A stretch of DNA of 64,000 bases from JABDIY01 sp963803875 (GTDB taxonomy: Bacteria > Actinomycetota > Acidimicrobiia > Acidimicrobiales > SZUA-35). The stretch's first letter is position 1, and each line of letters starts with the position of its first letter. The translations under genes were made by a program, and so were the position numbers. This document shows, one piece after another, positions 25,968 to 35,588 of this stretch. The notes under the pieces were generated by a model, which saw only the letters and a program-made list of their open reading frames with translations, was not told where the DNA came from and ran no database searches. Location of the stretch: the NCBI GenBank assembly GCA_963803875.1, contig CAWDOA010000016.1:620001-684000 (forward strand). Direction: 5' to 3'.

Positions 25968-26621
25968 TCAGCTCAGCTTCCATGGCTCATCGCCTCCGAA
26001 GATCAGGTCGACGTCGGCGTCGGGATCGGGGCGTGTTGGGCGAGGTTCGGCCAGGAGCCTTGAGGCCACGACACCGGCGACGAAGCCGGAAAGGTGACCT
26101 TCCCACGACACCGAATCCTGGGGAACAAGACCCACGATCACCGTTGTGGTGTACATCACCAACGCCACGAGGGCCGGCGCAAACGCCGCCGGGCGTCGTT
26201 CGAAGAAGGCCGCACCGAACAGTGCACCGAAGTAGGTGAACACGATGCCGCTGGCCCCGATGTGGTTGCCCGTACCGCCGATCAGCCAGGTGAGCAGACC
26301 GCCGAGGAACATCCCGATCAGAGTGATGGTGACCCAACGCTGGAACCCCCGCAGCATGATCAGCCCCGACAGGATCAGGAACGGGAACGTGTTCGACATC
26401 AGGTGCCCGAAGTCGCTGTGAAGGAATGGTGACCACAGAATTCCGTCGAAGCCCCGGGTTTGTCGGGGGACGATTCCATTGCTCTGGAGCCTGTCGTCGA
26501 GGAGATATGTGTCGAGGATCTCGATCGCCCACCACAGCGCGACGATTGCAACCAAGCTGATGACCGCCGTGGCAACGGTTGATGACCAGCGGCTTCTCTT
26601 CTGATGCGACTCGGTATTCAT
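25968..26621 (-). CDS. Rhomboid-family intramembrane serine protease
   Basis: A 217-residue membrane protein with six or more helices. The first loop ends FLHSDFGHLMSNTFPF. The catalytic serine is in HIGASGIVFTYFG (GxSG) and the catalytic histidine is in SWEGHLSGFVAG. Both active-site residues are present, so it should be active. A soluble C-terminal tail is rich in Asp and Pro. It belongs to the same strand block as arfB, 46 bases upstream. Confidence 0.92.
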   Translation of the reverse strand: MNTESHQKRSRWSSTVATAVISLVAIVALWWAIEILDTYLLDDRLQSNGIVPRQTRGFDGILWSPFLHSDFGHLMSNTFPFLILSGLIMLRGFQRWVTITLIGMFLGGLLTWLIGGTGNHIGASGIVFTYFGALFGAAFFERRPAAFAPALVALVMYTTTVIVGLVPQDSVSWEGHLSGFVAGVVASRLLAEPRPTRPDPDADVDLIFGGDEPWKLS

Positions 26622-26883
26622 TTCAAGGTCAAGGGTAGGGCACGGCGTGGCCTACCCGAATGCGCCATCGTCACGAGCCATTGTCCGCCGTGAATGGGCC
26701 GAATTGCACTCGCATCGTGTGCTCCGTGGTGGTCATCTACCTGTCGCGTCGATCAAGTGGCTGAAGTCACATGGTGTCAAGCTGAGCGGATCGCTCAGGG
26801 AGAGTTCGTGGCAACCGCCAACAAAAACGGGCATTCTGAAGGTTGAAACCACAAGGACAAGGCGACGCCATGGAGGTGAAACG

Positions 26884-27360
26884 ATGAGCGGGTTCCGACG
26901 AACCGAAGTATTCGTTGTCTTCCTGGTCGCCGTGCTTGCCGTCGGCCTTCTGCTGGTTGGCCTCAATCGCGATCGGACCGTCGTCGATGCGAAACCGGAG
27001 CGCACACCTTCGACCAGTTCCGCCTCGTTGTCATCGACGACCAACACAACCCCGGCACTGATCACCGCCCCGACCACCGCTGCGTCAGTGGCCCGACAAC
27101 CAACCGCTGCGCCCACAACAACTGCGCCCACAACCGCGGCGCCCACAACCGCTGCGCCCACAACCGCTGCGCCCACAACCGCGGCGCCCACAACCGCGGC
27201 GCCCACAACCGCTGCGCCCACAACCGCTGCGCCGACGACACAGAGGAAGCGGACGACTACCACTAGGCGGCGCCCGCCCACCACCAGGCCGCCCACCACC
27301 GCCCCGCCCACGCAGCCGCCGCGGACGTTCCCCCCTCCAACCTGGACGGTGGCACCCTAG
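26884..27360 (+). CDS. Membrane-anchored Thr/Pro-rich protein
   Basis: A 158-residue protein. An N-terminal signal-anchor helix (VFVVFLVAVLAVGLLLVG) is followed by an extracytoplasmic tail almost wholly of Thr, Pro and Ala. The tail has nine pentapeptide units of the AAPTT type, then a Lys/Arg-Thr stretch and PPTTRPPTTAPP. A well-placed GGAGGTG ribosome-binding motif precedes the ATG at 26884. It is probably a cell-wall-spanning stalk without a globular domain. No partner is evident. Confidence 0.72.
   Translation: MSGFRRTEVFVVFLVAVLAVGLLLVGLNRDRTVVDAKPERTPSTSSASLSSTTNTTPALITAPTTAASVARQPTAAPTTTAPTTAAPTTAAPTTAAPTTAAPTTAAPTTAAPTTAAPTTQRKRTTTTRRRPPTTRPPTTAPPTQPPRTFPPPTWTVAP
27106..27240 (+). 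repeat. Nine tandem 15-bp units encoding AAPTT
   Basis: In-frame 15-bp repeats with near-identical sequence. The second unit differs (TAPTT), and GCG/GCT choices vary between units. Slippage could change the unit number between strains without breaking the frame. Confidence 0.9.
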
Positions 27361-27369
27361 GGGAGCGCT

Positions 27370-28128
27370 CTAGCTGAGATCGTCGTCGGCAATGCAGGTG
27401 ACGCTGCCATCACCAACCGACATCTCCACGCCATCACCCATGTAGATGGGCTCGGGGTCGGAAAAGGTCGGGTCGCCATCGATCCGCACGCTCAATTGAG
27501 CCGGGTCAGCACCCTGGTCGATGAACTGCTGTCGGTAGGCGTTCGTGATCAAGCCCTGGGTCACGGTGTATGCCGTCCTCATACAGGAACTCGAGCCGAT
27601 GACGTTCTGGCTATAGGCGTACGCTGTCGGAGTCAGTCCCAGGTCGTCGCTCACCCACGGGAACACGTCCGTGGCCTTGCCCAGCAGCCCCTTGGACACA
27701 GTGACCGAAGCTGCCGTTTCCACCGTGTTCACACGGGGTCGGACAAACTTGATCGACTCGGCAGGAATGACGATTTCGGTCGTTCCATCGGATCGGCGGA
27801 GCACCTTGGCCGAACCCCCATCGACACAGGTATCCACATCGCCGATGGCCACCATGTCGATGGTGTCCGTGCGATAGACCTGGTCGAACAGTGCGTGTTC
27901 GCGCCGCCCCGAAATGGGGACTTCGGCGTGAACCCGGGCTCGGCAGTCCAACATGATCGGCTCGACATCCACGATCCGAGCCTCGCTGGGAAGGATGAGC
28001 TCAACCTGCACTTCGTTCACCTCTGGGATGATGTTCCACGGCCAGGTGAAGGACAGCGAATCGGTTGTGGCGATCAACACAACCACGCCGATGATCCCGA
28101 CGGCCACCCCCGCAAGCACTCGCTTCAT
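27370..28128 (-). CDS. Membrane-anchored protein of unknown function
   Basis: A 252-residue protein with one N-terminal hydrophobic helix (VLAGVAVGIIGVVVLIA) and a long outside part. That part includes VQVELILPSEARIVDVE, RTDTIDMVAIGDVDTC and a VIGSSSCMRTAYTVTQGL segment. Four cysteines in the outer part could form disulfides. The layout resembles a DUF4230-like protein, but this is not certain. It converges with the Thr/Pro-rich gene, the two stops lying within about 10 bases. Confidence 0.6.
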   Translation of the reverse strand: MKRVLAGVAVGIIGVVVLIATTDSLSFTWPWNIIPEVNEVQVELILPSEARIVDVEPIMLDCRARVHAEVPISGRREHALFDQVYRTDTIDMVAIGDVDTCVDGGSAKVLRRSDGTTEIVIPAESIKFVRPRVNTVETAASVTVSKGLLGKATDVFPWVSDDLGLTPTAYAYSQNVIGSSSCMRTAYTVTQGLITNAYRQQFIDQGADPAQLSVRIDGDPTFSDPEPIYMGDGVEMSVGDGSVTCIADDDLS

Positions 28129-28240
28129 AGTTCATTCATCCTTGTTCATCTTTCAGACGGCCATATCGGCAGAAAGTCGCGTTGCGCCTTAGTGGAGTTC
28201 TCCGATCTTGGCACGGTCGATACCCTGTCGTTCGGTCACC

Positions 28241-29035
28241 ATGGCAACAATCACCACCCTCACAACCGACGAGCAGCGTCAGGCGTTGCTCGACGCACTC
28301 GCCCCCGAGGACTGCACCGACAGTCTGTGGGAGTTCTGCGATTCCGGTCTTGCCGACGTGGTCGTACCCGAGCTCACGGCGCTGAAGTTGGAGCAAGATC
28401 CGATCCACAAACACAAAGACGTGCTGGCCCACACCATCGCCGTCACGAGCAAGACTCCCGCAGATCCTGTCATTCGGCTGGCAGCGCTGTTCCACGACAT
28501 CGGCAAGCCGGCCACCCGTTCCTTTGATCATGGGGGGGTTACGTTCAGACACCATGAAGCGGTTGGGGCCAAGATCACCAAGAGGCGGCTGCGGGCACTC
28601 GAATTCGAACGGCCCATCGTCAAGGATGTTGCCGAGCTCGTGCGGTTGTCCGGTCGGTTCAAGGGGTACGCCGACGGTTGGAGCGATTCGGCGGTGCGGC
28701 GGTACGCCCGCGATGCCGGACATCTGCTGGGTCAACTCAACCGGTTGATTCGTTGCGACTGCACCACGAGGAACCGGGCCAAAGAGGCCCGGCTGATGGC
28801 CCACATCGACGAACTGGAACAGCGGATCCTCGAGCTGGCTCGAGCCGACGCCAAAGCCAAGGAACGGCCCCAGATGGACGGGAACGCCGTAATGGACTAC
28901 CTCGGCCTGTCGGGTGGTCCGATGGTGGGTAGGGCGCTCACGTTCCTGCTGGAAGTGAAACGAACCGAAGGCGAACTGTCGCAACGGGAACTGGAGCATC
29001 GGCTCGACGCGTGGTGGGCCAAGAACAAGCCGTGA
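28241..29035 (+). CDS. HD-domain protein resembling the C-terminal half of a CCA-adding enzyme
   Basis: A 264-residue protein. The HD motif lies in KHKDVLAHTIAV and LAALFHDIGKPATRSF, followed by HHEAVGAKITKRRL, which is the arrangement of the HD part of bacterial tRNA nucleotidyltransferases. The C-terminal helices with MDGNAVMDYLGLSGGPMVG also match the tail of those enzymes. The N-terminal nucleotidyltransferase domain is absent, and the start at 28241 leaves only about 45 residues before the HD part. It may act as a phosphohydrolase or bind tRNA; this is inference. It overlaps the alkyltransferase-like gene as GTGA. Confidence 0.8.
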   Translation: MATITTLTTDEQRQALLDALAPEDCTDSLWEFCDSGLADVVVPELTALKLEQDPIHKHKDVLAHTIAVTSKTPADPVIRLAALFHDIGKPATRSFDHGGVTFRHHEAVGAKITKRRLRALEFERPIVKDVAELVRLSGRFKGYADGWSDSAVRRYARDAGHLLGQLNRLIRCDCTTRNRAKEARLMAHIDELEQRILELARADAKAKERPQMDGNAVMDYLGLSGGPMVGRALTFLLEVKRTEGELSQRELEHRLDAWWAKNKP

Positions 29036-29316
29036 CCGCCGGCCGATTCGAAGACGAAGTCCGCCGGGTGCTCGGCGAGACCGAGCCGGGAGACGTTCTG
29101 ACCTACGGGGAGGTGGCGTCCGAAGCCGGATTCCCCGGCGCAGCGCGGGCGGTGGGCAACCTCCTCCGGGTGGGAGAGGGGATGCCGTGGTGGCGGGTTG
29201 TGGCCGCATCGGGTCGCCTGAATCCCAGCGGGCCAGACGAACATGCCGAGCGTCTTCGGGCCGAGGGGCATCGCGTAGAGCCCAGCGCCGCTGGTCACCT
29301 GAGAATCTGTCAGTAA
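29032..29316 (+). CDS. Alkyltransferase-like (ATL) protein, MGMT family without the acceptor Cys
   Basis: A 94-residue protein of the MGMT family. It has the helix-turn-helix GEVASEAGFPGAARAVGNLL and the active-site region PWWRVVAASGRL. In methyltransferases this is PCHRV; here Trp replaces the alkyl-acceptor cysteine and Trp replaces the His. This is the hallmark of ATL proteins, which flag O6-alkylguanine for nucleotide excision repair. The GTG at 29032 overlaps the stop of the HD gene, so they are co-translated. Confidence 0.85.
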   Translation: MTAGRFEDEVRRVLGETEPGDVLTYGEVASEAGFPGAARAVGNLLRVGEGMPWWRVVAASGRLNPSGPDEHAERLRAEGHRVEPSAAGHLRICQ

Positions 29317-30257
29317 CCGAAGCGCTGCCTGGTGCCAGCGGTCAGCGCGCTCACCAGCCGACGTTGTGCGGAGGGCATCTCGGTCTTCCAGCGGTCGTCG
29401 AGCCGTAGCCGCACGCTGGCGCTGCCGAAACGCATCGGGTTGCCGGCGGCGGAATGCATCTGAGTTGACAGCACACCGTGCGAGCCGTCGAACACGCCGG
29501 CGGGAAGGGTGGGCGGGTCGATGCCGGCGAAGGCTGCGACCTGTTCCAAACTTCCCACCGAATCGGCGAGGAAGTCCTCGTACCGCAACCGCAGGGTCGG
29601 GATTCCGAGCCGCTCGAGCAGCGCAAAGCCAGCGTTGTCGGTGACCCAACGACCGGCGGTGCGGGCCGGGGAGTAGCGAGGCATATGGGCCGGGGTGCCG
29701 CCGGTTGCTTCCGGACGGCTGATCTCTTTGGTCGATGAATACGCCACTCCCCGGGGATCGCGGATCACGTGGAGAACACGAACCTCGAGGCGCTCATCGA
29801 GGGAATACAGCACGGCCGAGCTCAAGTGTTTCGACGAGTCGAGCACGATGTCGGCACCGGTTCGTTCCTTGGCGACAACCCCGGCAGAGGCGATCACAGA
29901 GCCGATCAGTTGGAGGTACTCCCGATACGCCGCCGGGACGATTCCGGTTCGATGGGCTCGGATCATTTGAGGCAAGCGCCGGGAACGATCGATGTCCCAC
30001 CGTTGTTCGATCACCTGCGCGGTGTCGACCGCTGACCAGTCGCCAAACGCCCTTCGCCCGACCTCTGACCAGTAGTCGCAGTGATGGAACGGCTCACCGC
30101 AGCCGCACAGTTCGTTGTTGCGGAGACCCCGCTCCCAGATGTGGACACTCTCGCCGATGGCAAAGGTCTGGGGGTACTCGTTCAGAAGGCGCTCGATCAG
30201 GGTGCTTCCCGACCGTCCCAGGCCTCCGATGAACAACACTCGCTGCTTCACAGCCAT
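29310..30257 (-). CDS. Sulfotransferase (PAPS-dependent)
   Basis: A 315-residue sulfotransferase. The 5'-phosphosulfate loop is FIGGLGRSGSTLIERLL and the 3'-phosphate site is VIRDPRGVAYSS. A middle cysteine-containing segment CGCGEPFHHCDYW is typical of one bacterial subgroup. The acceptor may be a polysaccharide or small metabolite. Its start overlaps the end of the second sulfotransferase by about ten bases, so both are in one transcript. Confidence 0.88.
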   Translation of the reverse strand: MAVKQRVLFIGGLGRSGSTLIERLLNEYPQTFAIGESVHIWERGLRNNELCGCGEPFHHCDYWSEVGRRAFGDWSAVDTAQVIEQRWDIDRSRRLPQMIRAHRTGIVPAAYREYLQLIGSVIASAGVVAKERTGADIVLDSSKHLSSAVLYSLDERLEVRVLHVIRDPRGVAYSSTKEISRPEATGGTPAHMPRYSPARTAGRWVTDNAGFALLERLGIPTLRLRYEDFLADSVGSLEQVAAFAGIDPPTLPAGVFDGSHGVLSTQMHSAAGNPMRFGSASVRLRLDDRWKTEMPSAQRRLVSALTAGTRQRFGY

Positions 30258-31180
30258 CCCATCGATCGGCCGAGCAGCCCTTCGGTGGCTTCGACACTCG
30301 GGGTGAGGGCCTCGACAAGGCGAGGGCGTTGGGCGGCCGGTTGCGATGAGTCAGCCCGCTTGTTCCATGCCTCGAACTCGTCGAGGGAGAACGGTTCGAT
30401 CTCCAGGAAGTCAGTCACCTGGCGGTAGATCCTGGCCGGTTCCTCATACATGTCTTCGCTGCGCAGGATCAGGAGCTGGTGGGCTGGCCAGTGGTGGATC
30501 CATCGGGCCAGACCGCGCTCATAACGACCCTGATCGACGTAGCTGTAGTGCTGATGGGCGAAGCTCACATAGCCGGGTTCTGTGATGATCCGCTCTTCCT
30601 CACCGGCGATTCGTTCGGCTTCGGCATCGAGTGCGGCGGAGAAGGAGAGCCACTCAACTCTGTTGCGAGTGCGCTCTCCCCAATGGCCAAAGGCCCGGTC
30701 GACCGGGTTGCGAAGCAGAGCAATCACCTTGGCTGTGGGCGCGTGGGCCCGGGCCCGTATTGGGGCGAGCGGGTGGTGGAGGTAGTACGGAGCCGCTTCA
30801 CCAACGATCTGAGAGCTGGCCTTCAACGACGCCGCCAAGGGAAAGTGCGACGCGTACCAGTCGCTCCCGCGCTCATAGTTGACGTCGAAGTAGTAGGTGC
30901 CCTTTCGCGTCTCCCGCTCCGGGTACAGCGGGGACACTTCCGGATGTTCGAGTATCCATCGAGCCAGCGATGTGCTCCCGCCCCGCTTGGTGCCGATGAT
31001 GAGGTAGTCGGGTTTGGCCCGCAGCGAGCTGGTGGCCGAACCAAACGTGCGGGCGCCGCCCAGCATTCGCCCCCGCAGTTGGTCAGTCAGTCCAACCCGC
31101 TCGCGTTCAGGACCTCCGTACGGGCTCAAACGGGGGAGCGGGTGAGGCGGTTGGGGGCCGGCGAAGCCAGGCCTGGTCAT
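30248..31180 (-). CDS. Sulfotransferase (heparan sulfate-type domain)
   Basis: A 310-residue protein with the PAPS-binding start YLIIGTKRGGSTSLARWI after a ~55-residue N-terminal extension. The conserved KGTYYFDVNYERGSDWY, VGEAAPYYLHHPLAP and LLRNPVDRAFGHW segments resemble eukaryote-like glycan sulfotransferases. Together with the next gene it suggests sulfation of an extracellular glycan. The XdhC gene upstream overlaps its start by four bases (ATGA). Confidence 0.88.
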   Translation of the reverse strand: MTRPGFAGPQPPHPLPRLSPYGGPERERVGLTDQLRGRMLGGARTFGSATSSLRAKPDYLIIGTKRGGSTSLARWILEHPEVSPLYPERETRKGTYYFDVNYERGSDWYASHFPLAASLKASSQIVGEAAPYYLHHPLAPIRARAHAPTAKVIALLRNPVDRAFGHWGERTRNRVEWLSFSAALDAEAERIAGEEERIITEPGYVSFAHQHYSYVDQGRYERGLARWIHHWPAHQLLILRSEDMYEEPARIYRQVTDFLEIEPFSLDEFEAWNKRADSSQPAAQRPRLVEALTPSVEATEGLLGRSMGWL

Positions 31181-32157
31181 GCGTGGATCGGTCCGTCGTG
31201 CGCAGAGAGCGACGCCGGGGGTCGACCTCGACGCACCGCCAGGAATTCTGCGGCCATCGCCACCGCAGTCTCGGCCGGTGAGCGGGAACCGAGGTCGAGG
31301 CCCAGGGGACCGTGAATTCTCGACCGGTCGGTATAGCCGAGGGCCTCCAACTGTTCACCCCGTCGGCGCTGGGTGTTTCGTGAACCCATCGCTCCGATGT
31401 AGCCGACCACCCCGTCGAGTCCCGCAGCCAGAACGGCAACGTCAACAGCGGGATCGTGGCTCAACACCAGTAGCGCGTCGGCCGGCGTTGCGGCAGTGCA
31501 GAACTCAGTCGCAGTTGCTACGTCTTCGACGAAAGCAATCTCCCACCCCATCAGTTCCCCCTGGGCTCGAAACGCTTCGGCCATCGGCCCACCGCCAACC
31601 ACAATGGCTTTGGTGGTGGGAACCGCTGCGGACAACAACACCGACCGTCCCTCGATCTCCACGATTTCGGTGTTCGACTGGCCCTGTCTCAGCAGTTGGC
31701 GGGCGTGTGTGATGGCGGCGTCAGTAGCCTCGGTATTCCACAGGTTGCCGGCCACGCCAACCGGGCCGACGGCGAGGTCGGTGCCCGACCCGTCAGCGGC
31801 GGCAGCGACAACGACAGGTTCTGCGCTGGCGAACCAGGCGCCGATCTCCCCGGGAAGATCGGCGACAGGGCTGAGCATCAGGGTGGCCGTGCCTCCGCAC
31901 AACAATCCTGCTGCCACGGCGTCCGCCTCGGCGATCGGGACCTCGATCACCTTCCGTCCGCTTCCAGCGTCGAGAATGTGCCGGTCGACGATGCCCCCGA
32001 GTACCGAACCCTCTATCGTCGCGGCCCCGCCGGCGCCGGGGATGACAACGGCACCATCGGTGCTGTCTCGGACTCCGATTCCCCTGATGTGGACCACACG
32101 AACCAGCGTTCCGGCCTCAGCTCGTAGTGAACGAAGAGTTTCTCGTACCCGTTCCAT
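31177..32157 (-). CDS. XdhC/CoxI-family protein
   Basis: A 326-residue protein of the XdhC family, which in other bacteria inserts or sulfurates the molybdenum cofactor of xanthine or CO dehydrogenase. The N-terminal domain has ATIEGSVLGGIVDRHIL and LLCGGTATLMLSPV. The C-terminal Rossmann-like domain has IVVGGGPMAEAF and GYIGAMGSRNTQRRR. The ATG at 32157 is chosen. No molybdenum hydroxylase gene is in the window; the downstream partners are sulfotransferases, coupled by an ATGA overlap. Confidence 0.87.
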   Translation of the reverse strand: MERVRETLRSLRAEAGTLVRVVHIRGIGVRDSTDGAVVIPGAGGAATIEGSVLGGIVDRHILDAGSGRKVIEVPIAEADAVAAGLLCGGTATLMLSPVADLPGEIGAWFASAEPVVVAAAADGSGTDLAVGPVGVAGNLWNTEATDAAITHARQLLRQGQSNTEIVEIEGRSVLLSAAVPTTKAIVVGGGPMAEAFRAQGELMGWEIAFVEDVATATEFCTAATPADALLVLSHDPAVDVAVLAAGLDGVVGYIGAMGSRNTQRRRGEQLEALGYTDRSRIHGPLGLDLGSRSPAETAVAMAAEFLAVRRGRPPASLSAHDGPIHA

Positions 32158-32193
32158 CAACACAGGATGCCAATGGGCGATACTCTTTGCGCC

Positions 32194-32747
32194 GTGGGTT
32201 TGATATGCAGCCGTATCGGGTGCCGGGAAAAGCAGCCGCAAGTCTTCAGTTCGACGTCGAACGTTCAACTGCGACCCTCATCGACCTCACCCACGCACGA
32301 AACGGCATGCCCCTGTGCGAACGACATGCGTCATCGCGGACCGCGCCGATCGGTTGGCAGCTTGTCGACCACCGGACCGGGGCACGGCAGATGGACATCT
32401 GGTCGACCGAGGACGAGGATCGACCCGCCCCTGCCTTCGCTCCACCGACCGATCGACCTGCGGCCCGGCGGCCGGTAGATCCGGTCAGCACCGAAGAGAA
32501 CCCCGGGGCACACACCGAGGCCGCTTCCGCCCCGACGGCTCCTCCCATCGACCGTCCTGCGGCTCGCCGTCCTGAGCCCGAGCCAGTCCCTGAGCCCGAG
32601 CCGGTCGACGAAGTCGAAGAAGCTCCGGCCGAGAGCGGATTTCACTGGCCAAAACAAGGTGACGAGCACGATGCGGCCGAGGATAAGAAAGAGGGCCTTG
32701 CCGCCGAAAGCCCGCTACTTTCACGAGCCTTCCGGGCTGCCAAATAG
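32194..32747 (+). CDS. DUF3499-like actinobacterial protein, one frameshift
   Basis: A protein of about 185 residues when repaired. It begins LICSRIGCREK, a CxxxxC start, then FDVERSTATLIDL, then MPLCERHASSRTAPIGW, a C..H pair typical of DUF3499 proteins. A long acidic and Pro-rich tail follows, containing the repeated phrase RPAARRP. The frame changes once near 32235, within or beside GGGAAAAG, so a homopolymer indel is likely. The start is uncertain: GTG 32194 or ATG 32173. The function is unknown; the Cys/His arrangement suggests zinc binding. Confidence 0.65.
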
Positions 32748-32775
32748 CCTCGGAACGCGAGTGGAGGCCAACTGG

Positions 32776-35587
32776 TCAGTCGGCAAATGCCTCCAGCGGC
32801 GGGCATGAACACTGGAGGTTTCTGTCGCCGTGCGCGTTGTCGATCCGGCCCACCGGCGGGAAGTACTTGTCGCGCTCCATTCCCGGCAGCGGAAACGCCG
32901 CCTGCGCTCGGCTATAGGGTCGGCTCCACTCGTCGCTGAGAACATCGGCAGCGGTGTGAGGGGAATGGCGCAGCACGCTCTCATCGATGTCGACATCGCC
33001 GGAGGCGATCGCGCCGATTTCGTTGGCGATACCGATCATGGCATCGCAGAAGCGGTCGAGTTCGGCCAGGCTCTCGCTCTCGGTCGGCTCGATCATCAAC
33101 GTCCCCGCAACCGGGAAGCTCATTGTCGGGGCGTGGAATCCGTAGTCCGCCAGTCGCTTGGCAATGTCGTCGACGTCGATGCCTGTGCTCTCGTGGAGCG
33201 GGCGGATGTCGATGATGCACTCATGAGCAACAAGACCTCCCGGCCCGGTGTAGAGGATCGGGTAGTGCTCACGGAGTCGTGACGCGATGTAGTTGGCGGC
33301 CAGAACTGCGCCTTCGGTAGCTCGGCGTAGTCCCTCGGGGCCCATCATTCGGATGTACATCCACGAGATCGGAAGGATCCCCGCTGATCCGTAGGCGGCT
33401 CCTGAGACTCGACGTTGGCGTTCGCCAAGGTCGGCCAATTCAACCTGGGGCAGGAACGGAATCAGGTGTTCTCCAACCCCGATGGGGCCAACGCCGGGGC
33501 CGCCGCCACCATGGGGGATGCAGAATGTCTTGTGAAGATTGAGGTGGCTCACGTCGGACCCGAATGATCCGGGCTGGGCCACCCCGACCAGCGCGTTCAG
33601 ATTGGCGCCATCGGTGTAGACCTGGCCGCCGGCGTCGTGAACCATCTGGCATACCTCCGCCACGGTGTGTTCATAGACACCGTGGGTGCTCGGGTAGGTG
33701 ATCATCAGGGCTGCAAGTTCGTTGCCGTGGGTCGTGATCTTGGCCCGCAGGTCATCGAGGTCGATGTCGCCGCGATCATTGCAGGCGACGACGACGACTT
33801 TCAAGCCAGCCATAACCGCAGATGCGGCGTTGGTGCCGTGGGCGCTCTGAGGGATGAGGCACACGGTTCGGTGGCCTTCGCCGCGAGCGTCCTGCCAACC
33901 CTTGATGGCGAGCAGCCCTGCGTATTCACCTTGACTTCCGGCGTTGGGCTGCAAGCTGATGGCGTCGTACCCGGTGATCGCCGCTAGATCGGCTTCGAGA
34001 TCGCCAATCAGCTGCAGATACCCGGCGGTTTGCTCAGCGGGAGCGAACGGATGAATGCCGGCGAACTCGGGCCAGGTGATGGGCTCCATCTCGGCGGCTG
34101 CATTCAGCTTCATGGTGCACGACCCCAACGGGATCATCGTGCGGTCGAGAGCCAGATCTCGGTCGGCAAGCCGTCGCAGCCAACGCAGCATCTCGTGTTC
34201 GCTCTGAAAACGGTGGAACCTGTCGTCGGTGAGGAACGAAGAGCTTCGCGACAGCGACGTCGGTATTCCCGAACCTTCTTCCGACAGGTAATCGACTCCA
34301 AATGCGTCGAGCAGGTTGCGCACGGTCTGGCCAGTGGTGGTCTCGTCGAAGCTCACCGAGATGTGGGTGTCGCTGAACCTCCGTGATGTTGATTCCTTTT
34401 GCGGCTGCGGCGGCGACCATCGTGTCGGCGTCACCCGCAATGGTCACGGTGTCGAAGAACGTTTCGGAGCACTCATGACCGGCCGCAGCCATGGACGACC
34501 GAAACGTCGATGTCAGACCGTTGATGCGCTCGGCAATGGCAGTGAGTCCGTCGGGCCCGTGCCAGCACGCATAGGATGCCGCAACGTTGGCCAGCAGCGC
34601 TTGGGCAGTGCAAATGTTGGATGTGGCCTTGTCCCTGCGGATGTGTTGTTCCCTTGTCTGAAGGGCAAGGCGATAGGCGGGGTGGCCGTGGCTGTCGATA
34701 CTGACACCGACCAGACGGCCCGGAAGGGACCGGGCGTGTTTCTCCTTGGTCGCCATGAAGCCGGCGTGAGGGCCACCGAAACCCATGGGTACCCCGAAGC
34801 GTTGAGCGCTGCCGACCACAACGTCGGCGCCCGCTTCGCCAGGGGGAGTGCCGAGCGTGCAGTAGAACAGGTCGGTGGTAACAGCTGCCGTCGCCTGGGC
34901 ATCGTGAAGTGATCGAATGATCGGGCCGAGGTCGGAGATGGCCCCGGACGATCCGGGCTGAGCAAGCAATGCGCCGTACACCTCATCGGGAACGAGATCG
35001 GTGGCGGGGTCACCGATGGTGACGTCGATCCCGAGCGGTTCGGCTCGGGTGAGGCAGACTGCGATGGTCTGCGGATGACAGTCCTGGTCTACGAAGAACC
35101 CGTTCCGTTTGGTTCGGTCGAGGCGGCGGAGCATGGTCATCGCTTCGGCCGATGCGGTCGATTCGTCCAGCAACGATGCGTTTGCTAATTCACAGCCGGT
35201 GAGGTCGGCGATCATGGTTTGGAACACCAAAAGCATTTCCAGTCGGCCCTGACTGATCTCGGGCTGATATGGCGTGTAGGCCGTGTACCACGCCGGGTTT
35301 TCGATCATGTTGCGACGAATGACCGCTGGTGTGATGGTGTCGTTCCAGCCTTGACCGATCAGTGAAGTGAAGACCTGATTCTGGTCGGCGTAGGCCCGAA
35401 GGGCGGCGATCGCCTCGGTCTCCGAGAGGGCCGAGGGTACCCCCAACGGCCCATCGATCTGGATGTCATCGGGCACTGCGTCTCCCAGCAGATCCGATGC
35501 TGACCCGTAGCCGAGACCGGCCAGCATCTTGGCCCGATCGTCGTCGGTGAGGCTTATGTGGCGATCGGCGAATGAGTGGTGGGACAT
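32776..35587 (-). CDS. gcvP: Glycine dehydrogenase (decarboxylating), P-protein, one frameshift
   Basis: The P-protein of the glycine cleavage system. It decarboxylates glycine with PLP and passes the aminomethyl group to lipoyl-GcvH. Repaired length is about 937 residues, normal for single-chain GcvP. The N-terminal half starts MSHHSFADRHISLTDDDR. The C-terminal half has SLQPNAGSQGEYAGL and the PLP lysine in HLNLHKTFCIPHGGGGPG. The frame changes once near 34388, between KGINITEV and SDTHISVSFDE. Its ATG is one base after the gcvT stop. No gcvH is in this pair. Confidence 0.92.
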
Positions 35588-35588
35588 G

